Source: Thelonectria olida (taxonomy: Eukaryota; Ascomycota; Sordariomycetes; Hypocreales; Nectriaceae). From it: 54,453 nucleotides of DNA. Where the stretch lies: positions 1-54,453 of the forward strand of contig JAGPYM010000101.1 of the NCBI GenBank assembly GCA_020736575.1, in the 5' to 3' direction. The position numbers were made by a program, and so were the translations under genes. Within the stretch, counting starts at the first letter, position 1; the number at the start of each line of letters is the position of its first letter. The notes below the pieces were generated by a model. That model did not search any database and had not been told where the DNA came from. It saw nothing but the letters and a program-made list of their open reading frames with translations. Below, piece after piece: positions 33,342 to 41,167 of the stretch.

Positions 33342-34983
33342 TCATGCTATGGGCCCAGCTAACGGATACCTCTTGGACAAGTACAAGATGACCAGAGTGA
33401 GGACAATCTCCAGCGCAAAAAACATGGTGGCCATCTCATAACCAATAGGGAAATGCGGCGCGTCGCCTGTGGGATAGACAAACAGCGGCACCCATGCTTG
33501 GAATGTGAAAGCCGCTGTTTCCACCACACCGATGACAATGGCGCGGTGCTCGGCCGAGTAGGAGAGAATCTCATTGATCCAGGTTATAATCAGTGCACCC
33601 GCGCCAGTTTCGCAAAACGTGAGCAGCCAACCAGCCATCATGGCGGCAAAATTGTCCTCTGGCCACACTGATAAGATGATGGTGCCTGCAATAGCGACCA
33701 TGCAGGCGACAATGATGAGTGGCCAACGGAGCTGAATTGCATCGGATGCCCAGGCATAGCTGAGTGTGAAGGCAATCTGAAGTCCGTATCCGGCGCTGGG
33801 GATCAGATTGACCTCCTCGGTAGTGTAACGGCCAGTGGACTTGAGCCACAGGTTAAAATATGAGTAAATACGGATTCCGAGAACGTGGAAAATGAAGATG
33901 GCGCAGAACAGGTAAACAGGCCACGTAGAAACGATTCGACGCACGATACCCCAGGTGAGCTTCTTCATCGGGGCACGACCATGTCTCTCCATGCGACTGA
34001 TGGCCATTTCGCGGTCATGGGGCTTGAGCCAACGAGCTCTGGACGAGGTGGGAGAATCGGGGATGGCCCAGTATCCGTAAATGCACACCGGAATGCCAAT
34101 GATGGCTGGGAGAAGGTCAGGAAGATGCATGATTTATAGCATTCAGAGACGTACCGTCAAAGATAAAGAGCCACTGCCAGGCCCTCAGTCCACCTCGATG
34201 ATCCATTCCGGCATAAAGAGCAGCTTGGAGATAACTAAAAAAACACATGAGAGACGTCACTGGATGATGGCAAAGAGGGAGTGTTCTCACCCTGAAAACA
34301 TCTGAGCAGCACTGGAAGATGCCTGGAAAATGCACGAGCGCTTGCCCAACTCCAATGGGGTGTACCAGCTGCCAAGCAGCGTCATGATGCCTGGATAGGC
34401 CGACGCCTCAAACAACCCAATGAAGAATCGTAGAGCACAGAGGGTTTTGGTGTTCTTGGCGCCGGCCATGCCCATCACGAAAAACGTCCAGATCAGCTCT
34501 GCCGTTGGCAGCCATATCGAAGGGCGAACCTTGGTGATGATGATTTGCGATGGTAGCTGACCGAGAATGTAGCCAATGTTGAAGAAGGTCGTGAGGAGAT
34601 TGAGATCGTTGCCGGACATGTCCAAGTCTTCTTTCATGCCAGAGACGTATGCGTTGCTGACCTAGAAGTATGGGTGTTAGCTTCCATTACATCAATCTGG
34701 GAATTAACTATCAACTCACATTCGTTTGGTCAAGATACTTGACAAAGTATGCGATGCAGCAGTATGATAGAATCCACCAATCAATCTTGGCGACAAACTT
34801 GCGCTCTTCAGGAGTCTTGTCATACGAATCCCAGAGAACAGCAAGTATTCGCCTGCGAAGAGATAGCCGTCCTTGCGGGTGGTTGGAGTTATCATCGCTA
34901 ATGGCTGTTTCGGCGACCCCTCCGTCCTTTTGGTCTGGATATTGATGGCCCTTCGGGTTGGGAAAAGCACTGTCTGGCTCCAT
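33342..34983 (-). CDS. Dal5/Liz1-type MFS permease
   Basis: A plasma-membrane importer of the anion:cation symporter group, which includes pantothenate, allantoate, biotin and nicotinate permeases. Four exons (34983-34720, 34661-34291, 34234-34155, 34105-33342) give 492 aa. The introns have clean GT-AG ends and the junctions restore YLDQTNVSNAYVSGMKEDL, AAQMFSGYLQAALYAG and FIFDAIIGIPVCIYGY. Other landmarks are ALRFFIGLFEASAYPGIMTL and WQWLFIFDA. CIAYFVKYLDQTNVSNAYV most resembles the Liz1/Fen2 branch. About 12 hydrophobic segments are present. It shares a 678-base divergent promoter with the M19-like gene and precedes the dioxygenase, so I infer uptake of the substrate used by those enzymes. 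Confidence 0.9.
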
Positions 34984-35270
34984 TTTGTGACTCTGAAATA
35001 GAAGAATGAATTCTCATCCACCAAGCTAGTTTGAATGCTGATGAAGCCTCCTTGATGTAAATGAAAACTCGATGAACCAACATGTTCGCCCCGAATCTTT
35101 AAATATGCCATCCACCTCTGCACCAGCTTATCTGTTGACAAACTAACCAGGATTCCAAGAACAATGCAAACGCACGCAATCGCCCTTAACCATGACGATC
35201 ACTTGGAAAACCACTTATCTTTCAGTCCTTGACTCGAAGCAGCACACAACCATGACTTTGCCAGGCCCCA

Positions 35271-35287
35271 GTCGGCAGATGGCCGAC
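35271..35287. promoter_or_regulatory. Palindromic candidate operator GTCGGC-N5-GCCGAC
   Basis: A perfect 6-base inverted repeat with a 5-base centre (CGG-N7-CCG). Zn2Cys6 dimers typically bind paired CGG triplets, so this is a candidate site for a cluster regulator. Confidence 0.55.
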
Positions 35288-35316
35288 AACCAGCATCGAA
35301 ATGCGGTAATAATACC

Positions 35317-35333
35317 GTCGGCAAGTTTCCGAC
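35317..35333. promoter_or_regulatory. Second copy of the palindrome, GTCGGC-N5-TCCGAC
   Basis: It has the same spacing and arms as the site at 35271, with one arm mismatch, 46 bases downstream. Conservation of the CGG-N7-CCG layout while the centre differs argues for a functional site. Confidence 0.55.
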
Positions 35334-35661
35334 ATGGCTGCATCACGGGCGTCTTTCTGCGTTATTCCCGACAAGTTGATGTGGAACTGCGCGGCTTGGA
35401 CGCCGACTACTCATACACTTGGCCGACATGCATCTGCTACTGCGCAACAGCTTGCGTTCAATTACTAATTGGTCATTCATTACCGCAGAGTCCCCAGGAA
35501 CTTCGTCATTCCTATTTCCTCGGACAGCTTACCCCTCAGTCTCATCGAACGCCTCACTCTTTTATCTGCTTTTCGTCTTGATACCAGCATTGTAATACTC
35601 CTTGGATATCGATAAAACCCCTTCTGGAACCCAACTGACGTGATTAGTATTCCAATCCAAC

Positions 35662-36669
35662 ATGGTGACTGAGAGAGAGGCCCACGACATCTATCGTTCG
35701 TCTATTCATTTTGACGGGCTCAACATCGCCAACTGGTCTCGCGACATCTTCGAAGCCTGGCACGCTGGGGGCATTACCGGCGTTTCTTGCACATGCAGTC
35801 TCTGGGAAGGCCTTCGTGGCAGTCTCGCCAACGTCGTGCAGTGGAAGGAATGGTTCGAAGAGCACTCGGATCTCATTACTCAAGCGCACTCAGTCAAAGA
35901 CATTCGTGACGCCAAGGAGACGGGTCGCACGGCTGTACTGCTGAGCTGGCAGAACACCTCTGGCATCGAAGATCAGCTGGCATATTTGCGCGTGTTTCGT
36001 GACTTGGGCGTCCGCAAAATGCAGCTCACGTACAACACGCAAAACTACAGTGGTGCTGGCTACACGGAGCTGCGAGACTCGGGACTGACGGGCTTTGGCC
36101 GACAGGTGGTGGACGAGATGGCAAGATTGGGCATTGTCTGCGACCTGAGTCACGTCGGGCCGCAAACGTCGGAAGACGTCATCAACTATGCACCTGATGG
36201 AAAGCCTCCATGCTTTTCCCATGTGCTTCCAGCTGGCCTGAAAGAACACCCACGCAACAAAAGCGACAAATTGATCAAGCTACTCGGATCCAAGGGTGGA
36301 TTTATCGGTCTCAGTCAGTTTGGCCCGCATATGGCCAAGGGAAACGACAGCACAATCGATGACTATGTCGACGCCCTCGACTATGTAATCGGCCTCGTCG
36401 GCGAGCATCTTGTGGGTGTTGGGTCGGATGCTAGCGAGGGACACCGGCGACCGAGCGAGTTTCTTGAGTGGTGTAACAAGGACAAAGGCTACGCGCGGCA
36501 ACTTACTCCATGGGGCAGTCAGAAGGTGGTCAAGCCTCTAGGAAACCTAGCTGACAGGGCTGAATTGGCGGCTGCAATGGCTAGAAAAGGGTGGGGAGAG
36601 GATAAGATCCGAAACGTTCTCGGCGAGAATTGGCTCAACTACTTGGAGAAGATCTTTACGAGTAGCTAG
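35662..36669 (+). CDS. M19 membrane-dipeptidase-like protein lacking the HxD motif
   Basis: M19 enzymes are Zn2+ dipeptidases that also act on beta-lactams and cysteinyl adducts. This intronless 335-aa protein starts MVTEREAHDIYRSSIHFDGL and has no signal peptide or GPI tail. The family scaffold is clear: the bridging-Glu region SWQNTSGIEDQ, MQLTYNTQNYSGAGY, DLSHVGPQTSEDV (ligand His), CFSHV (ligand His), HPRNKSD (substrate Arg) and GVGSDAS (catalytic Asp). The first metal motif, usually DGHND, reads DGLNI, so the His and Asp ligands are absent. It may belong to a divergent subfamily with one metal or a different reaction. It is divergent from the Dal5-type permease and shares a palindrome-bearing promoter with it. 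It probably acts in the cytosol on an imported amide or peptide-like compound (inference). Confidence 0.88.
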   Translation: MVTEREAHDIYRSSIHFDGLNIANWSRDIFEAWHAGGITGVSCTCSLWEGLRGSLANVVQWKEWFEEHSDLITQAHSVKDIRDAKETGRTAVLLSWQNTSGIEDQLAYLRVFRDLGVRKMQLTYNTQNYSGAGYTELRDSGLTGFGRQVVDEMARLGIVCDLSHVGPQTSEDVINYAPDGKPPCFSHVLPAGLKEHPRNKSDKLIKLLGSKGGFIGLSQFGPHMAKGNDSTIDDYVDALDYVIGLVGEHLVGVGSDASEGHRRPSEFLEWCNKDKGYARQLTPWGSQKVVKPLGNLADRAELAAAMARKGWGEDKIRNVLGENWLNYLEKIFTSS

Positions 36670-37372
36670 ATGCAGAACTCCTGTTGCTAGACGTTAGGCA
36701 CTGATTAATATTGAGGAACTTGGCCTTGCTATGAAGTGACTGGTATGGGGTGTCGCAGTACTTAGACTCTATGAGGCGCGCGATGCCTGACTTTAATGGA
36801 CTTGGTGCTAAGAACAGTTCCATCTGATTTTCATTCCCAAGTCTTATCGCTGTCCTCTACAATTCACGGGCAACCATATTGATATCGATATGGGCGCTGT
36901 AACCTCAGCTTGACTCAAACGGAATAACTGGTCCCAATGTCTCTGTCCTGGCAATTGGGGGTGAATATGCGAATTCCGCGTCAAGGAAAATGGAGCTTGG
37001 GCTCTATTCAAAGCATTGCAAGAACCAATTCCCTAACAGTCACCGCATCCCCGCGCCTTGAATCCTATAGCAGCTTCCTTCAATCGAAGCCAAGATGGCC
37101 CCAGGTGGGCGAAAAAGGCCAGTTTGATGATAAAAAAGCAAGCATATCATAAGCTCGAACACAAGGCGCAGTCGAATCTGTTTGAATACTGCCGGGATCT
37201 AATCGCCTCTGAGAATAGAAAGTATACAATCCGTGTTCATTGTTGAAGCCTATGGGTCAAGCCGTCCTCGTAACCTTAGGTATCTCGTGCCAGTTCTGAT
37301 TTGTAATCAATCCATCACTCCAATTAACGCTGAAATCATGGCAACTTGCCCACCTCACCTTGTCTCACATTG
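36670..37372. promoter_or_regulatory. Intergenic and 5' leader region of the downstream regulator
   Basis: No gene is seen. CGGAATA at 36920-36926 and AATTCCG at 36972-36978 resemble the half-sites before the Zn2Cys6 gene at 41168. A short upstream ORF (37338-37373) directly precedes the proposed regulator start. Confidence 0.4.
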
Positions 37373-37373
37373 A
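37338..37373 (+). promoter_or_regulatory. Upstream ORF overlapping the regulator start (TGATG)
   Basis: An 11-codon ORF (MATCPPHLVSH) ends in TGA at 37371-37373, whose last base is the A of the ATG at 37373. Such an overlap is typical of termination-reinitiation or uORF repression. It matters only if transcription starts upstream of 37338. Confidence 0.4.
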
Positions 37374-38995
37374 TGGCCCTGCTCGCAATGTTGAGAAAAA
37401 GTGATTCTTCCGAGAAGTCCGCAACGGACTCGTTTCAATTTATTTCCATCCAAAATCCAGATGACGCAAAGGACCGCACAGCCAGACGCCTAGCCCGGTC
37501 GCATGCTGTAGCGCGGGGTCTCCAGAAGAAACGACAGCTCGAGCAAGAGACGGGTGATAATTTCCGTGTATGTTCTTTGAAAGAAGATACTGGCCGACCC
37601 GCGAGCAGAAGAAAACGGGGCCAAACTCTTGTCGCCACGCCATGCTCCCTCTCAGCTGCTACGGCCGGGCCGTTCCAAATGCTCGTGGCAGAGTCGCCAA
37701 AACTACAGGTCTTGCTCAGTCACCGGAAGCTGTTTGCAAGCTCTCAGAATTATCCGGTATTCAGCGTTTCAGACGAGCTTGTGCTCCAAAACTTTCGCTT
37801 CATTCTTCGACAAGGATTGGATGATCATGCTCTTCTGAGCGCCGTCATGCTCACCTTTGCATTTGCCGTCACTCCCGGCAGCGTTAACAAGGAGTGTCTC
37901 AGTTACCAGGGCGAGGCTCTCAGTTCAATTCGTCAAAAGATGAGTTCTCCAGATAGAGCTTCGGAATCAACACTCGGGGCCATTCTGCTGCTCGCCGGTA
38001 TAGAGGTTTGCCACTTCTTTCACCCCCCAGACAGGCGTACAGCTGCGAAAAGCTGACCTTCTCATGGAACAGGCTCGGCTTGGAATGCCACATCAAGTCC
38101 AACTTCATATGGGGGCAATACAGCAGCTTCTCAACGTATGTCGACGAAAGGGGGTTTACTTGAGTGATGGTATTAAACGTGCCATCTTCTGGTGAGTGAC
38201 AATCCATCTTGTTTTGACGAGCCATTCTTACATTATTTAACAGGCAAGACTTGAACTCCTCCGTCATGACGGGTTCTAATCGGGTTGTTGATCACACAAC
38301 GTTTGCCGAGCTTCAGTGGAGAAGGGATCCTTTCTCCCTGGATTCGTTTATCCTGCCATCTGGATTTCGAGCCCAGTCCCATTTTCTAGGTGAAGATTTT
38401 ATTGAGGTGCTCAAGGACATCTCTGCGTTGCAATGTATCCGAGACACTGCCTCGTTCAGCACAGATGATGTCATAGCGATGGCACGTATTGATAATCACC
38501 AAGCATCCATCCAGTCGAGGCTGATGAGCCTCCCAAATTGTTCCCCTATCTCGGAGTGTTGCCATGTAGCCGCATATTTATGCTCAACTATGCTGCGCTG
38601 CAAAGTTTGGCAGGCCTCGACTATCCCCGTAAGTTGACCCCATGGGTTGCATTGTCTATCCCACTTCAGCTCCTCTCGAGCTGTGCTAACTTTGGATGTC
38701 GCAGTCCCACCTTTCATTACAGCTACTCCGCAAACTACAACAAGCGAATGAAAATCTTGCATGGAACAACCTGCCTGACTTGCTAGCTTGGCTCCTACAC
38801 ATCGGCGGTGCTTTTGCCTCCCCGGGAACTGTACGATCAGATTACGTGGCACTGTTGCACTTGAACCGTAGTCACAGGCTTAGAGGGCTGTATACATCAT
38901 GGCCAGAGTTGATCGCGATTCTGAAGCAGTTCATTTGGTCAGAAAAGGCATTTCTGTCACATGTTAAGGCCTTCTGGGAAGAAAGTTCCAGCTAA
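37373..38995 (+). CDS. Fungal-specific transcription-factor-like protein without zinc cluster
   Basis: Four exons (37373-38005, 38073-38191, 38244-38628, 38705-38995) give 475 aa. The N-terminus has the signature FQFISIQNPDDAKDRTARRL followed by ARSHAVARGLQKKRQ, a basic region typical of a fungal regulator class that lacks the Zn2Cys6 motif. The body is the fungal-specific domain (LHMGAIQQLLNVCRRKGVYL, rebuilt at the first junction; CCHVAAYLCSTMLRCKVW; LLHIGGAFASPG). All introns are GT-AG with protein-consistent junctions. The start is uncertain: ATG 37373 is preceded by an overlapping uORF, and ATG 37388 is also in frame. It sits between the dipeptidase-like and Old Yellow Enzyme genes, all on the plus strand, so it may be a cluster regulator. 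Confidence 0.8.
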
Positions 38996-39418
38996 GGGTG
39001 ACACCGAAGTGCTTCAGGGAACATGTCTTGGTCAGGTGAGAATGTATTCTGCCTCATAAGGCTACAAAGTGGAATAGGTCAAGCACAGCCAGAGTTTACC
39101 TTTGTAATTATAATAAGTTGATATAGTATGAAATTGAGGTTGTATTGTTGCTGTATTCTCCGGGACGCCTCCTGTAGATGATAGACTCGGGGGTTAGCAT
39201 TGTGAGATAAATCTGTCGTGGAAATTGAAAAGGGCAAAATCTCACAACGATGGACGCGCACAGTCTAGCTGATAAGTAGTAAGGACTCGGAGCTCGAGTC
39301 TATAGTAATAACTCATTGAAGTTTGCGCGTTGCACTCTTCGAATTTGTAATCAGCCGCTTCTTGCATCATCAATAACACGGATCTGAGTCCAAAAATTGG
39401 TGGGTCAGCCGGATCCAC

Positions 39419-39532
39419 TTTCCTCAATTGGAAACATCTCTGTTCCCTTTTGGGAAGCATCTCAGGGTCTCCTCAGGAGGCAACACTGTTCCATTTTGGG
39501 GGCCATCTCAGTTCCCGTTTGGGTGGCATCTT
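39419..39532 (+). repeat. 23-bp tandem repeat array in promoter (five units)
   Basis: Four units carry the core TTGGNNRSCATCTY: 39428 (TTGGAAACATCTC, one base shorter), 39450 (TTGGGAAGCATCTC), 39496 (TTGGGGGCCATCTC) and 39519 (TTGGGTGGCATCTT). The steps are 22, 46 and 23 bases. A degenerate fifth unit (CTCAGGAGGCAACAC) fills the double gap. Each unit also has a leading GTTCC(C/A) block. A period near two helical turns places all cores on one face of the DNA, as expected of a reiterated activator or repressor site about 70 bases upstream of the TATA box. Confidence 0.65.
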
Positions 39533-39601
39533 GCTGCCCCAAATGGTTAGAACAGTTCTATATTTTTGAAGGCACATGTATGTCTTCCATTGAACGACGA
39601 G

Positions 39602-39609
39602 TATAAATA
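39602..39609 (+). promoter_or_regulatory. TATA box of the Old Yellow Enzyme gene
   Basis: TATAAATA lies 82 bases before the ATG at 39691 and just downstream of the 23-bp array. This is a strong core promoter match. Confidence 0.7.
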
Positions 39610-39690
39610 CCTGGACATCCTCAAAGTCCAAGCATCGACAACCTCATCCTTCTGCCACACTCAAGAACAAGCATTCGAAAATCTTTTAGC

Positions 39691-40800
39691 ATGCATCAAT
39701 CGCGCCTCTTCAAACCCCTTAGAATAGGCGATATGGAAGTGAAGCATCGCATCGGAATGGCACCACTCACTCGCCTGCGGGGCACCGACGACCGAGTACC
39801 GACTCCCTTGATGAAGGAATACTACAGCCAGCGGGCTTCTGTGCCTGGCACCTTGATCATCAGTGAGGGAACCTTCATATCGGCAACCTGTGGCGGCTTC
39901 ACCAACGCCCCAGGACTTTGGCGCGAAGACCAAATCGGCGCCTGGAAAGCCATAACCGACGAGGTCCACAGCAAAGGATGTTTCATATTCTGTCAGCTAT
40001 TCTCCATGGGCCGTGCTGCAGATGCTGAAGTGGCCCGAACGGAGGGCTACCCCATCGTAGCACCGAGTGTCATTCCGATGGAGGAAGGCGCCGCGGTGCC
40101 AAAAGCCATGACTATCGAGGAGATCAAGCAGACGGTCCAGGATTTTGTAGAAGCTTCAAGGAACGCCATCGAGGCGGGATTTGACGGTGTCGAAATCCAC
40201 GGTGCCAATGGCTACCTCCTCGACCAATTTATTCAGGACGTCAGCAACAAACGCGATGACGAGTACGGTGGGAGTGTGGAGAATAGATCTCGTCTTCTCA
40301 ACGACGTTATCAAGTCTGTCGTCAATGCCATCGGCCCAGAACGTGTCGGGCTTCGGCTGAGCCCTTGGAGCACATTCCAGGGCATGAGAGTTGAGGATCC
40401 GATCCCCCAATTCACAGATGTCATCAACAAAGCCCGCCACTCCGATATCGCATATTTACACCTCGTGGAGTCGCGAATTTCCGGCAGCTCGGACTATGAG
40501 GGCCACGACAAACTAGATTTCGCATACAATCTCTGGAATGGACCTCTCCTCGTTGCTGGAGGGTATACCGCACAAGAGGCACAGCACCTCGTGGATGAGA
40601 AGTATCCGGACAAGGACATCATGGTCATATTTGGGCGATATTTTCTCTCGAACCCAGATCTCGTGTATAGGATTAAGGAGGGTTTGGAGCTCAATCCATA
40701 TGTAAGAAGCACTTTCTACATCGCCCAGTCAGCAGTGGGTTATTTGGATTACCCATTCAGCAAGGAGTACCTAGCACATGGGCCAGAAAGGGTCAATTGA
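39691..40800 (+). CDS. Old Yellow Enzyme family NADPH:flavin oxidoreductase
   Basis: This FMN enzyme reduces activated alkenes (alpha,beta-unsaturated carbonyls) with NAD(P)H. It has 369 aa, no intron and an ATG start. The FMN site opens with SRLFKPLRIGDMEVKHRIGM then APLTRLR (Thr27), and Gln102 lies in QLFSMGR, where most members have QLWHxGR. The substrate-binding pair and proton donor are in EIHGANGYLLDQFIQD (His170, Asn173, Tyr175). EYGGSVENRSRLL and GPERVGLRLSPW are further family blocks. It resembles fungal 12-oxophytodienoate-reductase-like and EasA-like enzymes. Its promoter has a repeat array and TATA box, suggesting strong, regulated expression. It sits between two regulator genes, so it is probably a pathway or detoxification enzyme of the same cluster (inference). 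Confidence 0.94.
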   Translation: MHQSRLFKPLRIGDMEVKHRIGMAPLTRLRGTDDRVPTPLMKEYYSQRASVPGTLIISEGTFISATCGGFTNAPGLWREDQIGAWKAITDEVHSKGCFIFCQLFSMGRAADAEVARTEGYPIVAPSVIPMEEGAAVPKAMTIEEIKQTVQDFVEASRNAIEAGFDGVEIHGANGYLLDQFIQDVSNKRDDEYGGSVENRSRLLNDVIKSVVNAIGPERVGLRLSPWSTFQGMRVEDPIPQFTDVINKARHSDIAYLHLVESRISGSSDYEGHDKLDFAYNLWNGPLLVAGGYTAQEAQHLVDEKYPDKDIMVIFGRYFLSNPDLVYRIKEGLELNPYVRSTFYIAQSAVGYLDYPFSKEYLAHGPERVN

Positions 40801-41167
40801 TTTGATTCCGGGGATACGTAGAGTCGGCAATTAGAGTTGAGTTAATGCAATAGCTTTGAGAATTTATACTCCATTCTTTCATCGTTTATCAACATCTGTT
40901 CAGTTGCCTGTGCTACCTGACCACGAGCAAAGCATAAATTCCGCGGAGAATTCGGAATTATGAGGAAACTCCAGATTACCTCAGCAGTCAGCACTAGCAT
41001 ACGGACGCGCAATCGTTCATCCAAAGGAGAGAGGGCTGTGCCAACTCGGAGATCTGGTCATAAATTCCGGCTTCTCTCAACTAAGAAGTCTGCTCCAAGC
41101 ACCTTGACTCTTCGTAAAATCCCGACGGAATTTTCTAAACGTCTTGTGTCTTTTGGCCCATGTTGCT
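40801..41167. promoter_or_regulatory. Promoter of the Zn2Cys6 regulator, with CCG/CGG half-sites
   Basis: It contains four AATTCCG/CGGAATT heptamers: 40937-40943, 40953-40959, 41063-41069 and 41126-41132. The first two form a perfect inverted repeat with a 9-base spacer. CGG triplets flanked by conserved bases are the classical target of Zn2Cys6 dimers, so the gene may regulate itself. Confidence 0.55.
40937..40959. promoter_or_regulatory. Inverted repeat AATTCCG-N9-CGGAATT
   Basis: It has perfect 7-base arms, 209 bases before the regulator ATG, and its centre itself contains CGG. It is a candidate autoregulatory operator. Confidence 0.5.

Larger units (their letters stand above)
34984..35661. 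promoter_or_regulatory. Divergent promoter, permease / M19-like protein
   Basis: This bidirectional promoter lies between start codons at 34983 and 35662. Its right half carries two GTCGGC-N5-KCCGAC inverted repeats (35271-35287 and 35317-35333) plus further CCGAC copies near 35370, 35402 and 35422. This supports co-regulation of the two genes. No gene is seen in the region. Confidence 0.6.
38996..39690. promoter_or_regulatory. Promoter region of the Old Yellow Enzyme gene
   Basis: No gene is seen. Its right half is highly structured: a 23-bp tandem array (39419-39532) followed by a TATA box (39602). The left half (39000-39400) shows nothing recognisable. Confidence 0.6.
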
